Of a stretch of 53,093 nucleotides of DNA, positions 9,937 to 21,025 are shown in pieces; position 1 is the stretch's first letter, and every line of letters starts with the position of its first letter. This DNA is from Gnetum montanum. Lineage: Eukaryota; Streptophyta; Gnetopsida; Gnetales; Gnetaceae. The stretch lies in the NCBI GenBank assembly GCA_015680685.1, contig MNCI01026399.1, positions 213,461 through 266,553 on the forward strand, read 5' to 3'. The position numbers and the translations under genes were made by a program. Below the pieces are notes generated by a model, which worked only from the letters and a program-made list of their open reading frames with translations, did not search any database and had not been told where the DNA came from.

Positions 9937-11399
9937 GTAAAGTCCCATAAGAGGCATAACAACTTGCGCAAAAGGAGTGAAACATTATTTGTGATTATAT
10001 TTGTGAGATAGTATGAAGATAAATGTAAGTGGAAAATGCTTGCATCGTAAACATTTTGATTTGATACTGGCAAAATTAGTGAAAAAAAAGAGGGCACTGA
10101 AGAAGCAATGGTTGATACTAGTTAAATAGCATAAATATAAGGATACTTCCTCTTGATCAAAGAAAATAATTTATATGGTAAAACCCATGAAAATTTGCTA
10201 GTGTACCATTTAGAGGTTGAAAATGATTCAATGGCCTATAGCATTTGCATTTTTATATACTAAGTAACTGGAAGCTATGAAATAATCAAGGTACACAATA
10301 ATCTAGTGTTTGCCTTTATCGATTTCATAATTAAGCCAACACGTCATAATTTTGTTCCAAATTCAATCATTGAAAGTATTGTTCCTACTAATGGTAAAAC
10401 TAACGTATAGTATTGAGGTAGAGATTAATTAAATATGTTTCAACAATAAAATTCCCAGAAAGAGTAGAATAAAAGTTTTAGACATGTTAATTTATAGTTT
10501 GATCAAAATTGAATGAATTGAATTAACAATTAGACTATTTCACAACTAAAATTTTATCAAAAATTGGGTAGCCTTACTACATGGTGGGAAAATTCCAGTA
10601 ATATTTTGCAAAGAAAAAGATAGAAAAAGGTAAGATAAAAACCTTAACGGCATCATTGTAGAGGCCTTGACTCATAGGCATGTCGTGAGTTAGAAGAAAA
10701 GGAATTTAACTTAGGTGTGTGATTCTACAACTGCAACTTGTCTCTGTGCCATTTAGCACCTAATTTGAACATGTATGCCTTTAGTGGTGAATACTCACGT
10801 GGTGACAAGCATGATGGACCCAATTGTGGGAATTTTAGTGGAACTAAAAACCTTCTAAGTGCCACAAGCCATCATAATGATGGTCATTTTCGATGCCCTA
10901 GCCACTGAACTAGCATCGCCATTGACATTCTTCCTCTTTTGTGGAGTGCGGATAGCATTAGAGATAGTGGTTCTTACAAAACTAGAGCCTTAGGTCATGT
11001 TTTCTTGAGCAACACACCTCCAGTGGTTGCAACCAGAATAATAGTTGAGCCAGATTCAGAGACATCCATCAACAACGGTGAGAAGTGGAGGTTGCATGTG
11101 AAAGGAATGGGCAGCTGATGGTAGTAATGCATCAGATTGTAGAGCACAAGAAGGGTTTCTACTCATTAGAACAACATAATATTCCAAGTGTATGCACAAA
11201 AAATCAACACTTGCAGCGAGCCAGCTTCATAAGGAAAAAAAAGGATGGAATATGTAACAAAATTTTTAAAATGCAAGGGACACTCATTTGGAATGTGGCA
11301 TAAGTTGAATGTTATTATTTTAAAAATGGGGTTTTCTTTATCATCAACCAAACTATAATATTAATATAATCATGAAGGTATAACATTAAATTTAACAAT
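9937..11399. other. Unassigned sequence inside the 5' LTR of K
   Basis: About 1.4 kb that matches none of the other repeats in the window as far as I can see by eye. It is AT-rich up to about 10620 and less so from 10620 to 11110. One open stretch is noted separately. It may be a decayed transposon or a captured fragment. Confidence 0.4.
10733..11107 (+). other. Unrecognised open stretch, possible gene fragment
   Basis: One frame (starting AAC TGC AAC at about 10729) is open for about 125 codons apart from a single TGA near 10909. It reads with a mixed, protein-like composition (for example MYAFSGEYSRGDKHDGPNCG, then TRALGHVFLSNTPPVVATRI). I do not recognise the family. Base composition is less AT-biased than the flanks. 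It could be a captured host-gene fragment or chance; there is no start codon or splice structure I can defend. Confidence 0.25.
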
Positions 11400-12710
11400 A
11401 ATTTACAACTAAATGAATATAAAGGCGAAAGTTTTTCTTTAAATGAGAAAAAGAGATTATTGGGTAGGACACATGCTAAATGTAGGCTATATTTCTCAAG
11501 TTATCATAAATTTTTCCTAGATATTTCTAATATCCTTAACCCCTTATGATTATTGTAACTACCCTAAGGTTAGTATAAAAGGACCTTCAAAGGTCGAAGA
11601 AAAGAAGGGGAAGGTGGGGGGGAGGTTTGGTGTTGCACATGCTAGGAGGATAGAAGGAGAGTGTGAGAGAATTTAGAAAAAGATAATTGAAGATTATTTG
11701 TAAGATGGCTTACTAAAGACATCAACTCGACTACTTTGTTTTAATTCTATGAGTTCATTCTTTCCCATTTTTTATTTACTTAACTAATGATTTAGATAGT
11801 ATTGTGCTTGACATTTAATCTTGGGATTTATTTTAGGTTGCTTTTATAGCTCTATTTTTGAGAAATATTAGACTCCTATTAAGATTTTCCATAGAAGAGC
11901 TTATGTTGTTGAAAAGCCTTAAGAGAAATTTAATAGTAATGTCTTAATAAAATTTCCTATTTTGAGTAGAGAGAACCTAGGAAAATCTTTGGTATTTTGA
12001 GACTACTAAAATACATTCATTATTTTAAAGTGTATTGCCTTGGTATTTTGATCTTGAGATTGTCAAATTTTTTAAGGCTTTGTTGAATGCAATCATTGAC
12101 ACCTATTAACTAGCTAAAATAAAGACTCATAATTTATTATTTATGGAGTAATTTTTGGTAGTATAATAAGATTTTCTTAATGAAATTTGATTGTTGAGCT
12201 CAGAAGGTTTAGATAATTTGTAGTTATTGAATTAGGAATAGCTTTATTGTGAAGTGTTTCCTTGTGTCAATTTATCTTTCTTAAATATTTGAGATTTCAT
12301 GCAAATATACTTTCTTTTCTGTTCTCTTTCTAAGTCCATTGAATCTCACTCTATTTCTAGTTTTCTTGTGGAATTTTTCTCTAGGGGAAATTAGGACTGG
12401 ATTGGTAGAATTTTGCTTAAACATTTTTGCAAAATTTTATTTGTTATAAGTAACCTAATATAGGGACCATATAGACTAAGTGATTGAACAAAATAATCTT
12501 CAACAACTCATAGTATTTGACAAAGTTAGTTGAATCTCTTTTGTGATAGCTAATTACAATTTCATACACAACCCAAGCATTTCAACATTCGCAATAGTAA
12601 ACTCATGCTTACATTTAGTTCATTACATAACCACTGAGTCTATTTGGAGGTATCTAGGCCTAGCAAGCACCTAAACCCTATTGGTCTAGTTTGAAATTTT
12701 CACCAATAGT
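11400..12710 (+). repeat. Probable 5' LTR region of Ty3 element L (left edge uncertain)
   Basis: Contains a promoter-like TATA box (AGTATAAAAGG, 11570-11580) followed by an untranslated AT-rich tract. Its right end (about 12580-12710, from CATTTCAACATTC to CACCAATAGT) is repeated at 18428-18591, on the far side of the L coding remnants, as expected of a 5'/3' LTR pair. Then comes TCTTTTGGCACTAC (12711 on), a possible but unproven primer-binding site. I cannot place the left LTR boundary. Confidence 0.4.
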
Positions 12711-13066
12711 TCTTTTGGCACTACAAGGAGGGCTTGAAAATTTGTCCTCTAAGTTCATAAGCTTGATAGTCCTAGCATACTAATAAGTCTTTGTTACTAG
12801 CAGGGTTTAAGAAATTAACTACTATTTTCAAGTTAATGATCGAATAGATTGATAGTTTGGAAGATTTCAAAAGTTCCAAATAAATTCTTGATTATAAGAC
12901 TGATTATTCATCAGAAGAAGAATAGAAGAAGGTTCTTGAGTTTGGAACAAGTAGTGGAGTAAAGACTTTAAGGATAAAGAAATCACCCCTTCTATCTAGT
13001 TTATTTTTCTATAAGATAAGATCAAAGAAATATAAGAGTTCAACAATCAAAAGAAATTTTGATAGG

Positions 13067-14335
13067 ATGGTAAATCCTTGGCAAAGAGTTACACCATTAG
13101 GATTTCAAAACTACAATGATATTCCTAAGGTAGTTTACAAATACTTACCTAAGCCTATTATTCCTAGAAAAGCTTACTTAGCTAAATAATACATTCACTT
13201 ATTTGAGTTAGTTTTAGCCCATGATAATGCTCAACATCAAGATCACGCTTGTAGATTGTTTGTAGCAAATTTAAAAGATATGGCTTAGATTTGGTATTCA
13301 AACTTGCCAAGCAATAGTATCACAAGTTGGGATGATATGAAAGCCCAGTTTGGTAATCAATTAGATCAACAACAATTCTACTATGGGTTAGTACAAGCTA
13401 AAAAAAGAGTTAAAGAGTTAATTACAGATTTTAATATTAAGTTTCAAAGAATTTGTGGGCTCTTTCAAAGAAAATATAGACCATCAAATGAAATGCCTAG
13501 AGATACTTATCTTAAGGTTGTGAATCCCAATATTTCAATTTGGTTAAGAAGAACTCTGAATTTGATAACATTGAATGACTACTTTAGTGAAGCTATATAG
13601 TTAGAAGGACAACTGAACTTGAACAATGAAGAGATTATCACAACTCAAAAAAGAGAAGAGAAAATGATGATTCCTGTGTAAGATTTTGCTAACTTAAAGC
13701 ATTTGCTGGTCCATCCCATATTAAGATGGAGCAAGAGTTAGAGAATAGAGAATCTAAAAAGGAATAGTTGATGAAAGATTTATCCAACAAAGTAGTGAAA
13801 CTAGAAAAAGCTTTGGCAAGAGTTAAAATCAAGGAAGAAAAGAAAAATAGAAAATATAAGCATCAAGATACCACATTAGTAGAAGATGAGGATGAAAATG
13901 ATCTTATTATGTCTAACTTTCTTAATATTAAATTAGATGATGAGTTATCTAGTGTTCATTATGTAAGCAAATCTTCTAACAATGGATCTAGTGATACTTC
14001 CTCCTTATCAAGTTTTGAAGAAGATGTATCATCAAATGAAGAGTGTAATAACAATAAGGAAAATGATATAATATTTGATCAAAAAAAAGATTAACTACTT
14101 CTAGGCCTTCAAATGTCATTTTTGATCCATCTACTAAGAGAAAGATTTTTGAACCAAGTAGAAGAGAGAAAAATAAGAGTAAAGAAGATCAAGTAGAGCA
14201 AACTACTCAAAATCAATTTTTTAATAAATGGATGAAAAAAATAGGCTTTTATGGTGATGGAGAATATGATTTAATTGAAGATCTAAAACATGTTAGGGAA
14301 AGTGTTAACATATATCAATTATTATAGATTGGAGA
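13067..14335 (+). pseudogene. Ty3/gypsy gag of element L
   Basis: The ATG at 13067 (MVNPWQRVTPLGFQNYNDIP) is in frame with the long open stretch 13304-13600. The latter has the retrotransposon-gag signature: aromatic core IWYSNLP, SWDDMKAQF, and a helical stretch ending in the LTLNDYF-like NLITLNDYFSEA. Stops interrupt at 13186, 13288 and 13600. A second open stretch, 13768-14094, is a Lys/Glu coiled coil followed by an acidic Ser-rich tail (VEDEDENDL, SSFEEDVSSNEE). I find no CCHC zinc knuckle. The protease follows after about 70 bases, so gag and pol were probably one ORF or close neighbours. Confidence 0.8.
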
Positions 14336-14402
14336 TCAGCAGAGAACGACTTTAGAGTTCATTAAGGGTAAAAAGAGAGTTGGAGATTTAGAGTTAAGAT
14401 AC

Positions 14403-14780
14403 GTGTCTAACATTGATAAGATAACAAAATATAGCTATGATTGTACTCTTGATAAAGAAGCTTCTCCTTTTCCTTTGACAATGAAGTTAAAGGATAAGTA
14501 TATGCATAATTTTTTAGTTGATTTTGGAGCTACCTCTACTATCATGCCATTGTCAATATGTAAAAAAACTTGGTTTAACTCATAAAAATTCTATAAAAAG
14601 ATTGTCCAAGAGGATAAAAGTAGAGTGAATATTTTCGGTTAGTTACCCAATTTTTACTACAATTTTTTTCTGAACCCCTTATCAAAAGTACAGTAACTAT
14701 TTAAGTGGAAGACATACCAGATTCACATAGGCTTTTGTTGAGTAGAAGATGGAGTAAAAATTTCTTTGGTTAAATATCTA
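14403..14780 (+). pseudogene. Retropepsin-like protease of element L
   Basis: The open part (14403-14585) reads FPLTMKLKDKYMHNFLVDFGATSTIMPLSICKK, the classical flap-and-active-site region of a plant Ty3 protease (shown in two parts here: FPLTMKLKDKYMHN and FLVDFGATSTIMPLSICKK). The catalytic triplet is DFG at 14520-14528 where D-[ST]-G is expected. A single C-to-T change (TCC to TTC) would explain the Phe. Downstream frames to 14780 are shifted but still protease-like (IPDSHRLLLSRRW region, then YSHMWLPWKG). The protease is inactive as it stands. Confidence 0.75.
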
Positions 14781-14984
14781 CAGATTATTCTCATATGTGG
14801 CTGCCTTGGAAAGGAGAGAGGAATGAAATATACATATACATTAAGTCTTTGATGAGTGAAAACATTACTTCAAATGGAAAGAACAAAGTTATTAAAACAA
14901 GAGCTTTTAAAACTAGAATTGCACACTTTAAGAAGTTGATAATTTGGAAAAAGAGAAATATCAAGATAAGATCAAATAGAAACA

Positions 14985-15412
14985 ATACTTTGATGGTTCT
15001 TGTAACTCTAAGGGTGTAGTAGCTAGGATAGTTTTAGTAAAGGATGATTCCCCAAAAATATTCAAGGCAATTCATCTATCTTTCCCTTGTACTGATAACA
15101 AGGCCGAATATGAAGCTTTGAGTATTGGAATTAAAACAACATTGGAAAATGAATTAGGGTAATCACCATAAAATGAGATTCAAGATTATTTTGTGAATAG
15201 ATTAAAGGTAATTGGGTAGTAAAAAGTTCATTATTGCAATCATATAAACTGCTTGTTTGCAAAATGCTGGATTAGTTTCATAACTACCAAATACAACATA
15301 TAGGTAGAGAGGATAATTATCTAGTAGATGATTTGGCAAAAGTAGCATCATCATTAGATGTGAGAAGAATAGAAAGTTACGAAGGTGTAATGATTGAGAA
15401 TGAACATTAATC
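14985..15412 (+). pseudogene. RNase H domain of element L, located before the reverse transcriptase
   Basis: The first half (14985-15160) reads YFDGSCNSKGVVARIVL and then PCTDNKAEYEALSIGIK. The second half (15177-15412) is one frame away and reads DSRLFCE, then IKGNWVVKSSLLQSYKLL, then IQHIGREDNYLVDDLAKVAS. These are the beta-1, helix-A, beta-4 and C-terminal motifs of a type I RNase H. The four catalytic acids are present: Asp 14992, Glu 15106, Asp 15177 and Asp 15327 or 15330. Damage is limited to one frameshift near 15165 and in-frame stops at 15195 and 15276. The ADALAKLAS-type ending resembles the archaeal-like RNase H of plant retroelements rather than the usual Ty3 connection-linked RNase H. 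It lies between protease and reverse transcriptase. Confidence 0.8.
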
Positions 15413-15729
15413 ATTCGTACCAGATAACATCAATCACTTACAAGTATTTGAAGGTGATGAACTATTACTTAGATTCTTAAGGAATAAGAATTCAAAGGTT
15501 AAATTATGCTTAAAAAAAGTTACGGTTTAAGGAAAATTCTATTTCCAAAAATGTGATTGATTATGAACCTAAGATTAGCAAAAATTTGCTTACTGGAAAA
15601 AATATACAGAATCCAGATGATTAAGCTTTTGAAGCAGTGAATCTTGGATCAACTAAAATACCAAGGATGTTAAATGTTACAAAGGAGAAGGATTCAATTT
15701 TCAATAAAAATTTATCATTACTCTTATAG

Positions 15730-16336
15730 AAAAATTTGAAAAAATTTTCTTGGTATTACGATGATCTTAAAACTTTTAAATCAGATGTGATGACACATAA
15801 AATTCCTTTGATAGATGGTTGTAAGATAGTTAAGAAGAAATAAAGGAAATTTAATCCATCATTTGAACCAGCCATGGAAGTTGAGATCAAGAAATTATTA
15901 CAAGCTTGAATTATATATGAAATTCAATATTCGACATGGGTTGCTAGCCTTGTTCCAGTAAGGAAAAAGAATGGTGATATTAGGCTTTGTGTTGATTTTA
16001 GAAATTTGAATGAAGCCTTTGAAAAAGATAAATATCCCCTTCTTAGAATTGATGAGATGTTGATTAAAGTGTCAGGTTGTCAAGTATATTCTTTCCTAGA
16101 TGCTTTTTCAGGCTATAATCAGATCATTATAGCTAAGGGTGATAGATATAAAACAACATTTATCACCAAATGGAAAACTTTCACTTACCAAAGAATGCCA
16201 TTTGGATTGTCAAATGTTGGAGCTACTTTTTAAAGAGTAATGGATTTAACCATTAAAGGTTTGATAGGGGAATTCATTGTTGTTTATTTAGATGATATCA
16301 TCATCTTTTCAAAAAGGAAGGAAGATCATATTTGAA
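15730..16336 (+). pseudogene. Ty3/gypsy reverse transcriptase of element L, truncated
   Basis: The reading starts with FSWYYDDLKTF (about 15750) and THKIPLIDGCK, then NPSFEPAMEVEIKKLLQA, PVRKKNGDIRLCVDFRNLN (15957-16013), the open stretch 16006-16233 (VYSFLDAFSGYNQI and YQRMPFGLSNVGATF), and VVYLDDIIIFSKRKEDH (16281-16331). The YLDD active site is intact, and the LDAFSGY Asp also remains. Only a few stops interrupt it, so this is among the best preserved coding sequences here. It breaks at 16336, about where the thumb should start, at an LTR-type TGAAACACCAC sequence. Confidence 0.9.
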
Positions 16337-17551
16337 ACACCACAAAATTTTGGCCTAGCACTTTTAGACAAGAATCAAGCTAAGTCATGCTATTGCCCAA
16401 CATGAGTACAACATGACCAAACTTGAGAGCCTTCAAAACGGCATGAAATCACATACAATGGAGTGAGCAATGGAGCAAGCAAGGTTCCCCTAGGGCCCAT
16501 AGGCAACTACACCAACTTTCGGCATCAGAATCAAAATTTTCGGGCTCAAAATGCTTGGTTTTGGCTAAGTATACTTTGGCTACATTTTCAAATGCTGCAC
16601 AGCGTAAGGCTCAGCGTCACCAACTTTTGGAGCCCCAAAACTGAGTTAAAATAGGTCAAAATCAAGCACAAGGACCTCCCATGACCTTTATCAAGGTCCC
16701 TAGTAGGTCCCAGCCTCCAGAAAATCAAGATTTGGGCCTCAAATGTGTCATTTTGACTTGGTGACGCTGGGGTTTTTTTCAGACGCGGCACAGCGTAAGG
16801 CTCAACGTGACCAACCAAAACAGGGCCAAAACGACATCCAAATTAGCCCAAATGTGGCACACATAACCCTCATGACCCATGGCATGTAGATCCAATCTGA
16901 AAATGGGTCTCACAGGTCAAAAATGGGCTCAAAATGTACTATTTTTAGGTCATACACTGTTAGTGATGCTGACACTGACGCTGATGCTGGACATTGACGC
17001 TGATGCCAAAACAGGCTGCGCACAAATCAAAGCCAGATCCACGCACGCTAGAGGCCTTGGCGGAGCAAAAATAGCACAGATTTGCAAATCTAGAGGCCAG
17101 ACATCTAGATCCACTCTTGTACTTTAACATTCTTTGTACATTTTTCATTTTTCAGCGTATGAAGCTCTTACACTGTGGATTACACACGTCAGCGTAAGAG
17201 ATCTTGGTCATGCTGCATGCTGTACATTGTAACATTTCATGCATCCGGTCAATGCACACACCTGTCACCCGATCTGAAGTTTTCTCACCCTGCAGCCACT
17301 GATCTTCTCCCAGATTCGAATCTCGTGCCTAAAACCGTATAAATCCCCTATTTTTCCACTAGATCAAGGTTTGAAAAATTTGAATCTAAAACACTAAGGA
17401 GATCTAGGCATCAATCTCATACGCTGGACCTGATACAGACTTGGACATCGTACACCTGCAATCCAAAACTTGCATCTTCCCAACATCTGTTCTCATCCAT
17501 CGGGGCTAAACATCTGCCTTGCGACCACTTCGCAACTGCGTTCAACACCAA
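16337..17551 (+). repeat. LTR-like sequence M (Del/Tekay-type start)
   Basis: Starts TGAAACACCACAAAATTTTG. This resembles the TGTAACACCCC start of Del/Tekay chromovirus LTRs. A TATA-type box (CGTATAAATCCC) lies at 17335-17346. The composition is more GC-rich than the flanks, with repeated motifs: CACAGCGTAAGGCTCA at about 16598 and 16789, and GACGCTGATGC repeats at 16976-17006. It truncates the reverse transcriptase of L. The right end is unclear: a solo Athila-like LTR is inserted at 17552, and no primer-binding site follows. Confidence 0.55.
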
Positions 17552-18423
17552 TGATGAGTGGTTAGGTACCCCTACACTCAACTATACAAATATGAGCGTG
17601 TACGCATAATCCGGTTGAACTTTGCAGATGGACTAGTTGTGGTATCTAGATAGTTACACGTTGATCGTAGTTCACTGTCTTCCTACCTGGACTAGAATTT
17701 ACTTTGTCACATATGGTTTAGTCCAGAGTGAGGTGAATGATGGGATCTTGAACTAATGCTAGTCCTAGAGACAATGGGGAACAATCTTAATTAAGTTAAT
17801 GGATAATAGAAAATGAAATCTATGCTAACCCTAAGTGTGATGAGCATCCATCCTTAATCATCCATATGCATCTTGGACCTCATGTACTACTTATAGGATT
17901 ACTAAGTGCACATTACTTAAGCAATCCTAGATACACTACTGAGTTACCAAGTAGTTACACTTAAATGTTTGTGATTAAGTCGTACTCATTCCGCGTTAAT
18001 CAACAGGAAGTGTAAATGAAAATAAAGGAAATATGAACTAAAAAGATAATGATAAATAATTAATAATTAACAATTAAAGTAATTAAAAGCTAAGTGAATG
18101 CTACAATGATGGAGTAATCTCAATCTTTATTGCTGATCGTGTACATGTCCAAGTATGTCACACTTGAACAAAGGTTCCATACAATTACAATCTTCACATT
18201 GTGGGCATGCATTGGGGAAAGAACTAAAACTAACTGAAAATTGACAAAAAGACTCTACCCTAAGACTTACCAACTACTCCCTTTCTTGTGTGCCTAAATG
18301 TTGTATTTATAGGCCTACATAGGAATCACGATATCGTGTATTCAATATCGTTATCTAGGCTGTAATATCACATACCCGATATCGAGGATCTGATATTGGG
18401 GCCTGGCAAACCACGATTCATCA
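17552..18423 (-). repeat. Solo Athila-like LTR (GATATC subfamily)
   Basis: 872 bp with ends TGATGAGTGG and GATTCATCA on the + strand, which is the reverse orientation of the LTR. The U3 part (18326-18400) has degenerate GATATC copies, and the polyadenylation signal and TTGGTAAC motifs occur in reverse complement. There is no primer-binding site on the left and no polypurine tract on the right, so it is a solo LTR. The flanks share CCAA (17548-17551 and 18424-18427); 4 bp is shorter than the 5-bp duplications of the other copies. Confidence 0.8.
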
Positions 18424-18590
18424 CCAACCATTTCAACATTCAAAATAGCAAACACATACTCACATTTAGTACATTACATAACCACTACATATATTTGGAG
18501 GTATTTAGATCTTGGTGTTACTAAAGACTAGCAAGCACCTAAACCCTATTTGGAGATGTTGGAAGTTTGGTCCTAAATAGTCACCAATAG
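18424..18590 (+). repeat. Second copy of the end of the L 5' region
   Basis: Matches 12575-12710 (shared blocks CATTTCAACATTC, CATTACATAACCACT, AGCAAGCACCTAAACCCTATT and TCACCAATAGT). Most simply the right end of the 3' LTR of L. Its end coincides with the point where the LTR of K resumes. Confidence 0.5.
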
Positions 18591-18831
18591 TGGGGGTTGA
18601 GTGGTTTTATAGTGACGAAACACTCCAAAGTGAAGCTCAGAGCTTATACAGGGTGTGATACCCTTCAAACCACATTTTTGAAGAAATAATGTTTGAAGGT
18701 GTGCATGTATTTTACCCTTGAGTGTGGACATACCCAAGTTAGAAAATCATGTAAAATTTGGTGTGTTCTTGTGGCTGGTGCAAATTTAGTTGGGAACTTA
18801 TTCAACCCCCCTTCTAAGGTTTCAACCAACA
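18591..18831 (+). repeat. 5' LTR of element K, right piece
   Basis: Aligns with 23931-24275, the right end of the K 3' LTR (for example GTGTTCTTGTGGCTGGTGCA and ACTTATTCAACC...CCTTCTAAG). It ends ...CCAACA directly before the primer-binding site. The 3' LTR carries an extra internal copy of the GAGTGGTTTT...AAAGCTC segment at 23938-23985, absent here. Confidence 0.8.
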
Positions 18832-18833
18832 AG

Positions 18834-18849
18834 TAGTATAGAAACTTGG
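18834..18849 (+). other. Primer-binding site of element K (tRNA-iMet type, decayed)
   Basis: TAGTATAGAAACTTGG aligns with the common copia site TGGTATCAGAGCTTGG, 3 bases after the LTR. Confidence 0.6.
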
Positions 18850-18887
18850 TATTCTCAAGTTCATGCTTCAACTTTTAAAAGTGAACT

Positions 18888-20640
18888 ATGGAGGAGACAT
18901 CCTACATAAAGCCATCAATGTTCGATGGGTTTGACTTTGCATATTAGAAGGAAAGGATGCAAGGCTTCATCAAGTCCATGAAATTCGAGGTATGGGAGTC
19001 AATCCTTGAAGGCTACACATTTTTCATCGACAACACATCAAAAGTTTCCAAGTCACAAAAAATAAAAATAAAAAAATGGATGACTAAAGAAAGAGGTAAG
19101 TTTATGTATGATTCTAAAGTAAAAAAGTTTTTATATTGTACATTAAATAAATTTGAATTAAATAGAATAGTTGGGTGTAAGACTGCTAAGAAAATTTGGA
19201 AAACCTTAGAGGCTACCTATGAGTAAAAATTTATGGTCAAGCAATCAAAACTTTTAGTCTTGCTAAGTGAATATGACAAACTTAAGATTAAGGAAGGTGA
19301 AAAGATTACAGATTATTTTTCTAGGGTGAATGATCTTGTTGTAGAAATTAGGGGTACAGGCAAGGACTTTCCTAAAAGAGATGTAATTATAAAAATGATT
19401 AGAACAATACAACCCGAATTTAGACCTAAGGTCATAGCTATGGAAGAAATTAGAGACTTTTTGGTCCTTAAATTTGAGGATCTTCAAAGTGCTATAATTG
19501 CTTATGAGATGAATCTCATAAGTGAAGGAGTGATTAAGGAAAAGCTTTTTGCTCTAAAATCAACATCAAAAGAGGAGTAGGTTGAACAAGAAATGAATAG
19601 TGAAGAAGAAATAGCTCTTCTATTAAGAAGAGTTGAAAAACTTCTAGCAAGAAAAGGAAAGAGCTTCAATCAACCAGGGTCCAACCAATTCAATACCAAA
19701 GGTAAAGATAAAGGTAAGAATTTTTTAAATTTAAATTTTGATGCATTTTCAATAGAATGTTGGGTATGTGGCGAAAGAGGTCGTGTGGCCTCTAAATGTC
19801 CTAGCACTGGCAGGTTGCAGTGAAGAGATAAGACTAAAGAAGATACAAAAAAGACAAACTTCTATACAATCTGGGATGATGGAGAACAAAGTGAACAAGA
19901 GGTAGTTGACACTTCAAAAGATTCACACTTCATCTACATGGCTCTCATAGATGATGATGCTAGCATATCTAATGATGATGATCAAATGATGAAGATTGAT
20001 GAAGAAAGGTATGAGCTTTTGTGCAATGAACTTTTATCTCTTCAAAATATTTGTATAAAATTAAAGAAGGAATTAAAAAATGAGGATAAAAATGTATCTT
20101 TATTAAATATGAAAATTTTACACCTCACAAAAGAAATCTCAGACCTAAGGATTGAGAATAAAAAACTAACCTTGTTCTATGAGCAGATTAAGGAAGAACT
20201 TGTAGATGATAAAGTTGTAAATGAGAGGCTGGTCAAAAGAAAAGAATCCCTTTGAATAGGTCTTGGACAAGGAATAAGTCCACACAATAAAAGTGGACTA
20301 GGATGCTATCAATAAGAACAAGCATCCACACAACATTCATCTAAAGACTACTCTAAAGATTGAAATGACAATTGGCACTATACCTAAATGAAGAGCAGTT
20401 GCAAGGTTTAATTACTTTAACCAAAATAAAAAGGTTAGATGTTATTATTGTAATAGATTTGGGCATAATTAATGGGATTGCAATTTAAAGTATTATCATA
20501 TGAACACATGGTCTTATCCAAATGCACCTAGAAAGGAAACTTTACAAGATAAGAAGAAATGGAGAACAAATTAGAAGAGCAAGAAAGTCAAAAAGGTATG
20601 GAGAATCAAATAAAAGGATGATAGTAAAAGAATCTTCTCC
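18888..20640 (+). pseudogene. Ty1/copia gag of element K
   Basis: The ATG at 18888 (MEETSYIKPSMFDGFDFAY) gives the usual copia gag start. Then come the DUF4219/UBN2-type gag core (18957-19226 and 19233-19580; VWESILEGY, KKIWKTLEATYE, KITDYFSRVNDL), a zinc knuckle at 19758-19799, a Lys/Glu-rich coiled coil (19938-20255) and a second knuckle at 20440-20481. In the first knuckle the His is Arg (19782-19784). The second keeps C-x2-C-x4-H-x4-C but contains a stop. The region ends with KKVWRIK-type sequence that normally precedes the protease in Sireviruses, but no protease follows. Only a handful of stops separate long open blocks, so K is younger or better preserved than H. Confidence 0.85.
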
Positions 20641-20861
20641 AAGAATTTTGTGAAAGGGAGCTAGACCTTAGAAATAGAAGAAATTTGTATGAAAGGAGGT
20701 ACTTCAAAAAAAGAACCTTATTTTCAAGCTTCTTAGGTATCTTCATCTCCTTCAATAAGCAATGTAAGTAGAGGTAAGTTTTCATTTCATCTTGAATATC
20801 TATTAAGACTATAGTCCTTAGCAACCATCCCCTAATTCTTTCTTGTTGAGACATGTGCCTG

Positions 20862-20993
20862 TAGATGTCTACTATGAGATGTCTACATGAGAAGTTAGAC
20901 GTCTATTCATAGATGTCTATATTCCAAGTTAGACGTCTATCTGTATTCATAGTAGATGGGGCATAGATGTCTATACTATAATTTAGATGTCTA
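20862..20993 (+). promoter_or_regulatory. Array of TAGAYGTCTA palindromes upstream of the env-like ORF of K
   Basis: Seven copies in 132 bases: 20862-20871, 20876-20885 (first base G), 20896-20905, 20910-20919, 20930-20939, 20964-20973 and 20984-20993. TAGACGTCTA is a perfect palindrome; the TAGATGTCTA copies differ by one C-to-T. Irregular spacing (14-34 bp) argues against a plain tandem repeat. Related, more degenerate copies lie in the K 3' LTR at about 23519-23630. A TATA-type box follows at 21026-21033. Most likely a binding-site cluster in an internal promoter. Confidence 0.6.
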
Positions 20994-21025
20994 TATTTTC
21001 ATAAAAACAATTTATGGCTACAATT

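Noticed and set aside
20862-20993. TAGAYGTCTA array as a CRISPR-like or satellite array
   Set aside because: Units are 10 bp palindromes at irregular spacing with no unique equal-length spacers, inside a plant retrotransposon.
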